Assembly (NCBI RefSeq): GCF_036227105.1
Contig: NZ_CP109434.1
Span: 6,420,501-6,484,500, forward strand
Length of the DNA: 64,000 bases
DNA from: Amycolatopsis sp. NBC_01488
Lineage (GTDB): Bacteria > Actinomycetota > Actinomycetes > Mycobacteriales > Pseudonocardiaceae
Reading direction: 5' to 3'
How positions within the stretch are numbered: position 1 is the first letter of the stretch; each line of letters starts with the position of its first letter. Below, in pieces: positions 8,256 through 16,288 of the stretch. Under the pieces are notes generated by a model. The model had not been told where the DNA came from. It worked only from the letters and a program-made list of their open reading frames with translations, and did not search any database. A program made the position numbers and the translations under genes.

Positions 8256-8876
8256 GTGACCAAGCTGCCCCCGGACGACGAGCTCGTCGCGGCCCTGCGA
8301 TCCGGCGACGGCGCGGCGTTCGCGGATGTGCTCGACGCGTGGTCGTCGTCGATGCTGCGGCTGGCCCGTTCCTTCGTTTCGACGCACGCCACCGCCGAAG
8401 AGGTCGTGCAGGACACCTGGCTCGCCGTCGTGAAGGGCCTGGCCGCCTTCGAAGGGCGGTCGTCGTTCAAGACGTGGGTGTACCGGATCCTGGTCAACAC
8501 GGCGAAGAAGCGCGGCGTGCACGAGAAGCGCAGCGTCCCCTGGGCGAGCCTGCTGCCCGGCGACGGGGACCACGGCCCGCACGGGGACGTCGGCCGCGGC
8601 GTCCACTCCGGACCGTGGCGGGAGGTCCCCGAACCGTGGGCTTCGCCGGAGAAAACCGCACTGGCGCTGGAGATCCGCGAGGTGATCACCGGCGTGCTCG
8701 GCGAGCTGCCCGCGCGGCAGCGCGCGGTGATCAGCCTGCGCGACGTCGCCGACCACACCGCCGAGGAGGTCTGCGAGATCCTGCAGATCACGGCGGCGAA
8801 CCAGCGGGTGCTGCTGCACCGCGCCCGCGCGGTCGTCCGGGAACGCCTGGCCTGCTACCTGGGTGCGGCGAGCTGA
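8256..8876 (+). CDS. ECF RNA polymerase sigma factor
   Basis: 206 residues. Region 2 is seen in ARSFVSTHATAEEVVQDTWLAVVKGL and SFKTWVYRILVNTAKKR, and region 4 in LPARQRAVISLRDVADHTAEEVCEIL. A Gly/His-rich linker of about 45 residues joins them. The GTG at 8256 is preceded by GGATACGCT, which could be a -10 for a nearly leaderless transcript. No anti-sigma gene follows: the next gene converges on it. The regulon is not apparent. Confidence 0.9.
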   Translation: MTKLPPDDELVAALRSGDGAAFADVLDAWSSSMLRLARSFVSTHATAEEVVQDTWLAVVKGLAAFEGRSSFKTWVYRILVNTAKKRGVHEKRSVPWASLLPGDGDHGPHGDVGRGVHSGPWREVPEPWASPEKTALALEIREVITGVLGELPARQRAVISLRDVADHTAEEVCEILQITAANQRVLLHRARAVVRERLACYLGAAS

Positions 8877-8898
8877 CCTGCGAGCAGTTCGCCGGCGG

Positions 8899-9339
8899 TC
8901 ACCCGCGGTGCGCGCGGACCTCGGGCACGCCTTCCGCGACCGGCACCGCGGGCGAGCCCGGCAGGGTCGGGCGGAGCGCGAGGACGACCGCCGTCGTGAC
9001 CATCAGGTGCATCAGCATCAGCCCGATGACGTTGGCGGCGGTGGCGCCCGCGGCCAGGAGCAGCAGATCCGGGACCCAGGTCAGGACGAGGACGGCCGGG
9101 ACGACGATGCGCAGCGCCTTCGGGTTCCGCCGGGCGATCAGCAGCCAGCCGAGCGAGCCGGCGAGCAGCCCGAGGACCGTCGCGGGCAGGAAGGACGCGG
9201 CGTTGAGGCCCATCCCGATCCCGCCGTCGTCGAGGGAGGACGCCGCGAGGGCGAGGACGGTGTTCACGGCGGCGGCCGCCACGACGGCGACCCCCAGGCG
9301 CAGAGCCGTGCCGGACGTCCGGGTGGCGGTGGGGGTCAT
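8899..9339 (-). CDS. DUF6069 family four-helix membrane protein
   Basis: 146 residues with four hydrophobic segments: after a short polar N-terminus near 13-33, near 45-68, near 77-98 and near 100-121. The layout and the GLMLMHLMV motif in the last helix fit the actinobacterial DUF6069 family. The ATG follows AAGGAGG, an excellent ribosome site. It is divergent from a MarR gene and shares its inverted-repeat promoter region, so it is a likely MarR target. Confidence 0.75.
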   Translation of the reverse strand: MTPTATRTSGTALRLGVAVVAAAAVNTVLALAASSLDDGGIGMGLNAASFLPATVLGLLAGSLGWLLIARRNPKALRIVVPAVLVLTWVPDLLLLAAGATAANVIGLMLMHLMVTTAVVLALRPTLPGSPAVPVAEGVPEVRAHRG

Positions 9340-9353
9340 CGCTCCTCCTTGGG

Positions 9354-9392
9354 TTGCGTGTTCAACTCAAACGGTAGGTTGAGTTGCGTGTT
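9354..9392. promoter_or_regulatory. Candidate MarR operator with inverted and direct repeats
   Basis: CAACTCAA (9363-9370) and TTGAGTTG (9379-9386) form perfect 8-bp arms around an 8-bp spacer. TTGCGTGTT occurs at 9354-9362 and again at 9384-9392. The repeats fill the 48-bp gap between DUF6069 and marR, so one repressor could shut off both promoters. Confidence 0.55.
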
Positions 9393-9909
9393 AAAGTCAA
9401 GCGTGGGCGAGCAGGAAGCGGAGGAGCCGGTGCGCTGGCTCGGCGAAGACGAACGGCACGTGTGGATCAACCTGGCGAAGGTGCTGCTCACGCTGCCGGG
9501 GGCGCTGGAGAGCCAGCTGCTGCGGGACGCCGACCTGACGCTGCTGGGGTACATGATCCTGGCGCGGCTTTCGGTGGTGCCGCAGGAAAGCCTGCGGATG
9601 AGCGAGATCGCGGAGATGGCCAACGGCTCGCTGCCGCGGATCTCGCACGCGGTGGCGCGCCTGGAGGACCGCGGGTGGGTGACGCGGAAGGTGTGCACCG
9701 GCCAGGGCCGGCGCTTCACGATCGCCACCCTGACCGACGCCGGCCGCGCGCACCTGGCGGCCGCGGCCCCCGCGCACGTCGCGAACGTGCGGCGCCTGGT
9801 CGTCGACCCGCTGGGCGACGACTTCGTGCGGCTCGGCGGCGCCGTCGAGCGGATCGTCGAGACCCTCGGGCTGCCCACCGAAGTCCTCGACGAGCCGCGG
9901 GAACCCTGA
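9388..9909 (+). CDS. MarR family transcriptional regulator
   Basis: About 173 residues from GTG 9388. GTG 9430 is an alternative with GGAGGAG just upstream, and its product would begin RWLGEDERHVW, which is typical for MarR. The winged helix is clear: RMSEIAEMANGSLPRISHAVARLEDRGWV, then the wing RKVCTGQGRRFTIATLTDAG. Divergent from the DUF6069 gene with a perfect inverted repeat between them, implying autorepression and control of that membrane protein. A second marR follows 36 bp downstream. Confidence 0.88.
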   Translation: MLKSSVGEQEAEEPVRWLGEDERHVWINLAKVLLTLPGALESQLLRDADLTLLGYMILARLSVVPQESLRMSEIAEMANGSLPRISHAVARLEDRGWVTRKVCTGQGRRFTIATLTDAGRAHLAAAAPAHVANVRRLVVDPLGDDFVRLGGAVERIVETLGLPTEVLDEPREP

Positions 9910-9945
9910 CCGGCGGCCGGTCCGGCCGTCGGTCACCATGGAGCC

Positions 9946-10404
9946 GTGTCCCAGCCTGTTCCCGCCTCCGGTGCCGCCGGGCCCGGCCTGCTGTACCTGG
10001 TGAAGCAGCTCGAGCTCGCCGTGCGGGCCCGGCTCGACGACGTCCTGCGCCCGGTCGCGCTCACGCCGTTGCAGTACACCGCGCTCACCGTGCTGGAGCG
10101 GCGGTCCGGGCTCACCACCGCGGAGCTGGCGCGCAACTCGTTCGTCACCGACCAGGCGATGGCCGACATGGTGGTCGCGCTCGAACGGCGGGGCTTCATC
10201 GCGCGCGACGGCGACCCGCGGGACCGGCGGCGGCGCGTGATCAGCCTGACCGGACCCGGTGAGGCGGTCCTCGACCGGGTCCGTGACGACGTCTTCGCGC
10301 TCGAGCAGCGGATGGTTTCCCTGCTGAACCCGCCGGACGCGGCGCGGTTCCGCGAGTACGTCGTGGCGTGCCACGCGGCGCTTGCGGACCGGCCGTCACA
10401 CTGA
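9946..10404 (+). CDS. MarR family transcriptional regulator
   Basis: 152 residues, starting at GTG 9946. The HTH reads LTTAELARNSFVTDQAMADMVVALERRGFI, and the wing DGDPRDRRRRVISLTGPG is very standard. It lies 36 bp after another MarR gene and 115 bp before a secreted hydrolase on the same strand. Which of these it controls is not shown by the sequence. Confidence 0.88.
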   Translation: MSQPVPASGAAGPGLLYLVKQLELAVRARLDDVLRPVALTPLQYTALTVLERRSGLTTAELARNSFVTDQAMADMVVALERRGFIARDGDPRDRRRRVISLTGPGEAVLDRVRDDVFALEQRMVSLLNPPDAARFREYVVACHAALADRPSH

Positions 10405-10519
10405 CGTCCGGGCGAATAAAGAGCAGGAAACCTGTACATCGCCGTGGGTGCGTGGCACTCTGCTCGCCAGCGGTTGCACGGCGAGCCGGGCGAAACGACC
10501 CGGGGTGAGGGGCACGAGC

Positions 10520-11833
10520 ATGCGCGTCCTGGCGCTGATCGGCACGATCCTGCTGGCCCTCGGCCTGACCTCGGGGGTCGCGGCCGGGGCCGCGAGCGGG
10601 CACCACACGGGCCTGCTGCCGGACGGGGCCACCTGGGTGGCGGACGTGCCGGCGTCCTGGAACGGCACGACCATCCTGTACAGCCACGGCTTCGGCCCGC
10701 TCGCCGCCCAGGACGCGCCGGACGACGAGACCCGGACGGCGCTGCTCGGCAGCGGGTACGCCCTGGTCGGCTCGTCCTACAGCGGACCGTCGTGGTGGGC
10801 GCTCGCCTCCGCCGTCGACGACCAGTTCGGTGCCCTGGCCGCGGCCGGGCGGCTGACCGGGCGGCCGCGCCGCACGATCGCGTGGGGCACGTCGATGGGC
10901 GGGCTGGTCAGCGCCCGCGAAGCCGAAGACGCCGGCCACCGGCTCGACGGCGTGCTGAGCACCTGCGGACTCGTCGCGGGCGCCCTGAACCTGAACAACT
11001 ACCAGCTGGACGGCGAATACGCGCTCGCCCACCTGCTCGCACCCGGGCAGGACGTCAAGCTGGTCCGGTTCGCGAGCCCGGACGAAGCGAGCGCGTCGGC
11101 CGCGGCGTTGACGAAGATCGCCACCGACGCGCAGGGCACCCCGGCCGGCCGGGCGCGCATCGCGCTCGCCGCCGCGCTGATGAACGAGCCCGGCTGGTTC
11201 ACCGGCCCGACACCCCCGGCCGACTACGCGGGCCAGGAAGTCCAGCAGCAGCAAGAGCTTTCCCAGTTCGTGCTCGGGTTCGTCGTCACCGGCCGGTACC
11301 AGGTGGAGCTGGCGGCGGGCGGCAACAGCGCGTTCACGGCGGGCGTCGACTACCGCGCGCTGCTGACCGGCAGCAGCCACGCCCGCCAGGTCCGGTCGCT
11401 CTACCGGAGCGCCGGCCTCGACCTCGACGCCGACCTCGCGACCCTCACCCGCGACGCCGGCATCCGGCCGGACCCCCAGGCGGTGCGCACCCTGGCGCGC
11501 ACGTCGACGGCGACCGGCCGGCTGCGCGTCCCGGCGCTGGACGTCCACACCACGGCCGACCAGCTCGTGCCGGTGGAGCAGGAGGACTGGTACGGCGAGC
11601 AGGTGCGCCGGGCAGGCGCCGGCGCGTTGCTGCGCCAGGCGTACGTCGGCGCGACCGGGCACTGCGCCTTCCACCCGGCCGAGACGATCGCGGCGCTGCA
11701 CGCGCTGGAGTCCCGGATCGGGACCGGGCGGTGGGGTGACGCCGCCGAGCCGGGGCGCCTGAACGAAGCCGCCGGGGGCACCGGCCGGTTCGTGCGGTTC
11801 GACCCGCCGTCGCTGACCGGTGCCCGTCGCTGA
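10520..11833 (+). CDS. Secreted alpha/beta hydrolase
   Basis: 437 residues. An N-terminal signal peptide (about 25 residues, ending near AAGAAS) is followed by an alpha/beta hydrolase core. The start ATG 10520 follows a GAGGGG site. The nucleophile elbow reads AWGTSMGG, with serine near residue 121. A late aspartate in VHTTADQLVP and a histidine in GATGHCAF complete a credible triad. Resembles secreted actinobacterial esterases or peptidases acting on polymers. Substrate unknown. Convergent with the haloperoxidase pseudogene. Confidence 0.78.
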   Translation: MRVLALIGTILLALGLTSGVAAGAASGHHTGLLPDGATWVADVPASWNGTTILYSHGFGPLAAQDAPDDETRTALLGSGYALVGSSYSGPSWWALASAVDDQFGALAAAGRLTGRPRRTIAWGTSMGGLVSAREAEDAGHRLDGVLSTCGLVAGALNLNNYQLDGEYALAHLLAPGQDVKLVRFASPDEASASAAALTKIATDAQGTPAGRARIALAAALMNEPGWFTGPTPPADYAGQEVQQQQELSQFVLGFVVTGRYQVELAAGGNSAFTAGVDYRALLTGSSHARQVRSLYRSAGLDLDADLATLTRDAGIRPDPQAVRTLARTSTATGRLRVPALDVHTTADQLVPVEQEDWYGEQVRRAGAGALLRQAYVGATGHCAFHPAETIAALHALESRIGTGRWGDAAEPGRLNEAAGGTGRFVRFDPPSLTGARR

Positions 11834-11837
11834 CGCG

Positions 11838-13110
11838 TCAGGCCCGCAGGACGAAGGCGGCGACGTCGAGGCCGAGCTGCCGCCCGGCGTCGTGGTCGAG
11901 CCGGGTGTGGACACCCGCGACGATGCGGCTCGACCCCGCTTCGTCGGCCACGTCCTGGAACGTGGCGAACCGGCGCGTCACCCCCGGCAGCGCTTCGGAA
12001 GTGACGGCGAGAGACCACCGCGGCCCGTACTCCTGGCGCAGCACCAGGGCGCCCGCCTGCGAGACGACGCTGTGCGCGCCCGGGTACGCCGGGTCGGCCG
12101 GGGTGGTCGCGAGGCTCGACCAGTCCGGGACGCCGTCCGTCGCCGGGTTGCCGTCGTCACCGGCGAGGCGGATCGCGGTGATCGGCCGCCAGATCCGGTA
12201 GTGGTACTTCGCTTCGTAGAACGCGATCACCGCGTCGGCGAAGGGTCAGGTTCAGCCGCGCGAACACCCGGGCCGCGACCAGCAGGCCGCTCCGGGAGCC
12301 ACCGACCACGGACTGCGCGATTTCGTTCCAGTAGTTCCAGATCGGCGCCGCCCAGAACCGCGCCTGCAGCGTCTCGTCGGCCGTGCGGGTGGTGCTCGTG
12401 TCCCGTCCCGCCGCGGCGACTTCACGCAGCGCCTTCGCATACCGGGCACTGCCCAGCGCGGGGTAGGCGCCGGGCCGGAACTGGTTCGCGCGGTCGAGCA
12501 CGAACGGCGTCACGGCGGCCCAGTGGGTGAACGCGGCGGGCGCGAACGCGGGCGGCGCCGGCCGGTACTGCCCGGGGGCGGTGCCTGGCGGCAGCACCGG
12601 CGGAACCGCTGCCGAGCCGTCGTTCGCGCGCAGGCCGAGCAGCAGCCGCGCGAGCAGCCGCCCGGCCCGCACGCCGGCGTCGCGCCCGGCCGGGGGCAGC
12701 CCGGCCAGCTGCCCGGCCAGCAGGCTCCCGAACTCGCCGGCCCGGGTGGGGTAGAGCGCGGCCAGGACGTCGTGGGCGGCCTGCGCGGCCGCCGCTTCCG
12801 GGTCCGCCGCGCCCGGGACGTCGACGGTGAACAGGGAGGGCCGTCCGGTCCCGGCCGTCGCGACGACGGCGTCGTGCATCGCCGCGTGCAGCAGGGCGAA
12901 GCCGCGGGTCGGGTGCACGGTCGCGGGCTGCAGGCCGGGCGTGCGGACGGTGGCCAGCAGCTCGCGGTTCCAGGCGAGGACGACGTCCGCGCCACCCCGC
13001 CGGACCGGAGCGGGCGCCGCGGTGGCGGGTGCGGGCAGGCCGGTGGCTAGCACGGCGGCGGCCGCCCCGCCGGTGACGAGCAGGCGCCGGCGCGACATCG
13101 ATGTGGTCAT
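11838..13110 (-). pseudogene. Vanadium-dependent haloperoxidase (PAP2 superfamily), frameshifted
   Basis: The 5' part (13110 down to about 12240) begins with a Tat signal (MSRRRLLVTGG) and the helical haloperoxidase N-domain (RGFALLHAAMHDAV). The frame breaks near 12238-12246, in a CTGACCCTTCGCCGAC context, where one extra base would account for it. The other frame continues directly as AFYEAKYHYRIWRP, YPGAHS and SRIVAGVHTRLDHDAG. These are the vanadate-binding KxxxxxxRP, PxxxH-like and SRxxxxxH motifs of the family, and all lie after the break. So the gene is either inactivated or carries a sequencing indel. It is divergent from an ECF-led redox operon. Confidence 0.82.
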
Positions 13111-13133
13111 TTCTCTCCCCGGGTCGTCGGAAG

Positions 13134-13212
13134 CTCCCCTGCCGATACGGTCACCGGTTACGCGTAACCCGGTCCCGTATCCCTCAGGTGGTGGGAAGAA
13201 TCGGCAGGGGAG
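13134..13212. promoter_or_regulatory. Nested palindromic divergent promoter region
   Basis: Outer arms CTCCCCTGCCGAT (13134-13146) and ATCGGCAGGGGAG (13200-13212) are perfectly complementary. Inside, ATACGG/CCGTAT (13145-13150, 13175-13180) share one centre with the perfect GGTTACGCGTAACC (13156-13169). Each strand therefore reads GGTTAC, then a gap of about 15 bp, then CGTAT, resembling an ECF -35/-10 pair facing both ways. This suggests that the adjacent sigma factor drives both the haloperoxidase and its own operon. Confidence 0.6.
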
Positions 13213-13222
13213 AAGGCGGGCG

Positions 13223-13804
13223 GTGCCGGTGGCACAGCGGTTCCGGCGCAGGCGCGCCGAAGAGGACGACGCGGGCGCGGCGCCGCCCGCGCGGCTGCAC
13301 GCGGTCGGCAAGGACGTCTACCCGGACTGGGAGGCGGTGTACCGCGACAACGTCGACCGCCTCTACCGGCTGATGTTCTCGAAGGTGGGCAACCGGCCCG
13401 ACGCCGAGGACCTCACCACCGAGGTCTTCCTGACCGCGTTGCGGCCGCTGCGCGTCTCGGCGAGCGTCGGCGAGGTCCGGGCGTACCTGCTCGCCACCGC
13501 GCGGACCGTGCTGGCCGGGCACTGGCGGCGCACGCTCGGCCGGGAGATCACCACCCTGGACGAGGAGCGGGACATCGCGGCCTTCGAAGCCGACACGATC
13601 GACCCGCGGACGCCGGCGCGGGCCGAAGCGATCCTCGGGCAGCTGCCCGAACGGTACGGCCGCATCCTGCGGCTGCGGTTCCTGCAGGCGTGCTCGCTCA
13701 AGGAGGCGGCGGCGGAGCTGGGCATCACCGTCGGCAACGCGAAGGTGCTGCAGCACCGCGCGCTGCGGCAGGCGGCCCAGCTGGCGGAAGGGATGGAGAC
13801 GTGA
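13223..13804 (+). CDS. ECF RNA polymerase sigma factor, first gene of Rieske/cupredoxin operon
   Basis: 193 residues from GTG 13223; a second GTG lies two codons later, and GGGGAGAAGG is upstream. Region 2 is DNVDRLYRLMFSKVGNRPDAEDLTTEVF with a region 2.4-like RAYLLATARTVLAGHWRR. Region 4 is LPERYGRILRLRFLQACSLKEAAAELGITVGN. The basic N-terminal 30 residues are an extension. Its stop overlaps the GTG of the Rieske gene (GTGA), the coupling commonly seen between ECF sigma and anti-sigma genes. Autoregulation from the palindromic promoter just upstream is likely. Confidence 0.9.
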   Translation: MPVAQRFRRRRAEEDDAGAAPPARLHAVGKDVYPDWEAVYRDNVDRLYRLMFSKVGNRPDAEDLTTEVFLTALRPLRVSASVGEVRAYLLATARTVLAGHWRRTLGREITTLDEERDIAAFEADTIDPRTPARAEAILGQLPERYGRILRLRFLQACSLKEAAAELGITVGNAKVLQHRALRQAAQLAEGMET

Positions 13805-14493
13805 CCACTCGAGGCGTCCGCCGGTTCGTCAAGGACCTCCTGCACCGGCGCCGGCCGCGCCCGTTCTCGGCCGGTCCCGGCGACGAGGCCGAGCTGCGGA
13901 CCGCGGTGCTGCTGCGCGCCGCCCGGCCGGGAGCCGGGGCGGCGAGCGAGGAGTTCGTCGCCGGGCTGCACCGGCGGCTGGCCCAGGAGCTGGATGAGCA
14001 AGAACCCCCTGAGCGGGGCGGCAACCGACGGCGGTTCATCCAGGTGTCCTCGGCCGCCGCGGTGGCGGCCGCGGGGGGCGCGGGCGTCGAGTACCTGGTG
14101 ACGGCGGGCGGCGAGCAGGCCGCCGCGCCACCACCGCCATCGCCGGAGGACACACTGCGGCCCGACAACGGTGAGTGGCGGGCCGTCGTCGCCGCGCACG
14201 ACCTGCCCGAGGGCGGCGTGCTGCCGTTCGACTTCGGGGCGGTGGCGGGGTTCGTGCAGCGCACCGGCGGGCAGGTGCGGGCGGTCTCGGCGACCTGCAC
14301 GCACCTGGGCTGCCGGCTGAACCTGGACGCCCCGGCGCGGCGGCTGAATTGCCCGTGCCACCGGACGTCGTTCGCCGTCGACGGCGTGGTCCTGACCCAC
14401 CAGCTGCCGGTGACCCCGCCGCCGCTGCCGCACCTGGTGGTGCGCGAAGCCGGGGGAGTGGTCGAGGTACTGGTGCCGCCGGCGCGGGCGTAA
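13801..14493 (+). CDS. Membrane-anchored or Tat-exported Rieske protein, possible redox-sensing anti-sigma factor
   Basis: 230 residues in three parts. Residues 1-75 form a polar, presumably cytoplasmic segment (ELRTAVLLRAARPG, then EEFVAGLHRRLAQEL). Residues 75-100 hold a twin-arginine RRRFIQVSS and a hydrophobic stretch. Residues 120-230 are an extracytoplasmic Rieske domain with CTHLGC (C166, H168, C171) and CPCH (C184, C186, H187), the bc1 type with an extra disulfide pair. Family knowledge gives a [2Fe-2S] electron carrier. GTGA coupling to the sigma gene and the long cytoplasmic N-terminus suggest an anti-sigma role with the cluster as sensor; that is inference. Confidence 0.85.
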   Translation: MTTRGVRRFVKDLLHRRRPRPFSAGPGDEAELRTAVLLRAARPGAGAASEEFVAGLHRRLAQELDEQEPPERGGNRRRFIQVSSAAAVAAAGGAGVEYLVTAGGEQAAAPPPPSPEDTLRPDNGEWRAVVAAHDLPEGGVLPFDFGAVAGFVQRTGGQVRAVSATCTHLGCRLNLDAPARRLNCPCHRTSFAVDGVVLTHQLPVTPPPLPHLVVREAGGVVEVLVPPARA

Positions 14494-14514
14494 CCCCCGC
14501 GCATATTCCTGAGC

Positions 14515-14931
14515 ATGAGGAATTCCGTTGGGGTGAAACACTTTCTGCTCGTGACGGCGGCGGCGCTGGCACTCTCCGCCTGTGCCGCGTCGCCGCCCGC
14601 CGCACCCGCCGCGCCCCCGTCGTCGATGCCCGGCATGACCGGCACGGCCCCGCCGAGCGCGGCCGCGAACTCCACGGCGAACGCCGTCGCCATCAAGGAC
14701 TTCGCGTTCGCGCCCGCGGCGACGACCGTGAAGAAGGGCACCACCGTCACCTGGACCAACCAGGACCAGGACGCGCACACCGTCACCAGTACCGGATCCG
14801 GCGGCCCGCTGCGATCCCCGACCCTCCAAACCGGACAGTCCTACCGGTACACGTTCACGACGGCGGGCACCTTCGAGTACCTGTGCACGATCCACCCGTT
14901 CATGACCGCCACCGTGACGGTGACGCCGTGA
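14515..14931 (+). CDS. Cupredoxin-domain lipoprotein (plastocyanin/azurin-like)
   Basis: 138 residues. The lipoprotein signal ends at ALSAC (lipidated Cys near 23). A Pro/Ala/Met-rich linker follows, then a blue-copper domain: DFAFAPAATTVKKGTTVTWTN, a histidine in DAHTVTS and YLCTIHPFM, which gives the His, Cys, His and Met ligands of a type 1 copper site. It should be a periplasm-side one-electron carrier. Located 21 bp after the Rieske gene, with GTGA overlap to the metallophosphoesterase. Confidence 0.88.
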   Translation: MRNSVGVKHFLLVTAAALALSACAASPPAAPAAPPSSMPGMTGTAPPSAAANSTANAVAIKDFAFAPAATTVKKGTTVTWTNQDQDAHTVTSTGSGGPLRSPTLQTGQSYRYTFTTAGTFEYLCTIHPFMTATVTVTP

Positions 14932-15866
14932 CCGAAGAAGACCCCGGTCCCGGGGGCATGACCCGGCGCCAGCTGCTGCGCCACACCGCGTGGTTCGGCG
15001 CGGCGGTGGTGCTGACGGTCAGCGGCGGCGAGGTGCTCAGCCGGATCGCCGCACCGGGTGCAGCCGTCGCCGGCGACGACCCGAACGCGCTGCGGTTCGT
15101 CCAGGTCAGCGACAGCCACCTCGGGTTCACCGGACCCGCCAACACCGCCGTCGAGTCGTCGTTCTCCGAGGCGCTGACGCAGATCAACGGCCTCGGGTAC
15201 CGCCCGGACTTCGTCATGCACACCGGCGACCTGACCCACCTCGCCACCCCGGCCCAGTTCGACCAGGTCAAGCAGATGCTGGGCACGCTCGACACCGGGC
15301 ACGTCTCCACGGTGCCCGGCGAGCACGACTCGATCGACGACGCGGGGCAGAAGTACCGCCGGGCGTTCGGCGCCGGCACGGCCGGCGACGGCTGGTACAG
15401 CTTCGACGTCAAGGGCGTCCACTTCATCGCGCTGGTGAACACGCTCAGCCTGGAGAAGCTCGGGCACCTGGGGCCGGACCAGCTGGACTTCGTGCGCAAG
15501 GACGTCGCGAACCTCGGTTCGGACACGCCGATCGTGGTGTTCAGCCACATCCCGCTCTTCGCGATGTACCCGGCGTGGGGCTGGGGCACCGACGACGCGG
15601 TCCAGGCGCTGTCCTACCTGCGCCGGTTCTCGTCGGTGACGTGCCTCAACGGGCACGTCCACCAGCTGTTCACCAAGACCGAGGGGAACATCACCTTCCA
15701 CAGCGCGACGACGACGGCCTATCCCTTGCCGCAGCCGGGATCCCGGCCGGCACCGACCCCGGTGACGCTGCCCGCGGGCAAGCTCAAGGACGCGCTCGGC
15801 ATCCGCGAAGTGGCGTACCGGCCCGGACAGCCGGGCCTGGCCGTGAAGGACGTGAAGCTGGCATGA
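14928..15866 (+). CDS. Tat-exported metallophosphoesterase
   Basis: 312 residues. The twin-arginine start TRRQLLRHTAWFG gives an exported or anchored protein. Calcineurin-like motifs in order: QVSDSHLG (DxH), MHTGDLTH (GD), VPGEHDSI, FSHIPL and NGHVHQ. The usual GNHD is GEHD here, a change of the asparagine that normally bridges phosphate and metal, so activity could be altered. Translationally coupled at both ends with the cupredoxin and the membrane protein. Its partnership with Rieske and copper proteins suggests a role in an extracytoplasmic redox unit rather than general phosphate scavenging; function unproven. Confidence 0.82.
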   Translation: MTEEDPGPGGMTRRQLLRHTAWFGAAVVLTVSGGEVLSRIAAPGAAVAGDDPNALRFVQVSDSHLGFTGPANTAVESSFSEALTQINGLGYRPDFVMHTGDLTHLATPAQFDQVKQMLGTLDTGHVSTVPGEHDSIDDAGQKYRRAFGAGTAGDGWYSFDVKGVHFIALVNTLSLEKLGHLGPDQLDFVRKDVANLGSDTPIVVFSHIPLFAMYPAWGWGTDDAVQALSYLRRFSSVTCLNGHVHQLFTKTEGNITFHSATTTAYPLPQPGSRPAPTPVTLPAGKLKDALGIREVAYRPGQPGLAVKDVKLA

Positions 15867-16288
15867 ACGCCTTCCTGCGGATCGCGACGGCGGTGTGCCT
15901 CGCGGCGAGTGGCTACCTCCACGCCGAACTGTACGTCGGCGGGTACCGGGTGATCCCGGTGATCGGGCCGTCGTTCCTGGCCCAGGCTTCGGCGGCGTTC
16001 GCGGTGGCGGTGCTGGTCGCCGCGGGCGGCCCGCTCCTGCTGCGGCCGGCGGCCGCCGCGCTGGCGGCGGGTGCCTTGGCGGGCTTCGTGCTGTCGCGGA
16101 CGACCGGGTTGTTCGGCTTCTCCGAACGGGGTTTCGAGCCCGCGCCGGAAGCCTTGCTGAGCGTCCTGGCCGAGGTGGCGGTGCTGGTCCTGGTCGCGGT
16201 CACGCTCGTGCGCGCCCGCGGCTCAGCGCAGGTACGAGGCGCCGTTGACGTCGAGGACGGCGCCGGAGCTCCAGGCCGCCTCGGGTGA
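15863..16288 (+). CDS. Small membrane protein of the Rieske/cupredoxin operon
   Basis: 141 residues with four hydrophobic segments between about residues 4 and 123. The N-terminus reads MNAFLRIATAVCLAASGYLHAELY. The ATG overlaps the metallophosphoesterase stop. No recognised domain; it could anchor or conduct electrons to the exported redox proteins. The last 22 codons overlap the 3' end of the opposite SDR gene by 66 bp. Confidence 0.7.
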   Translation: MNAFLRIATAVCLAASGYLHAELYVGGYRVIPVIGPSFLAQASAAFAVAVLVAAGGPLLLRPAAAALAAGALAGFVLSRTTGLFGFSERGFEPAPEALLSVLAEVAVLVLVAVTLVRARGSAQVRGAVDVEDGAGAPGRLG

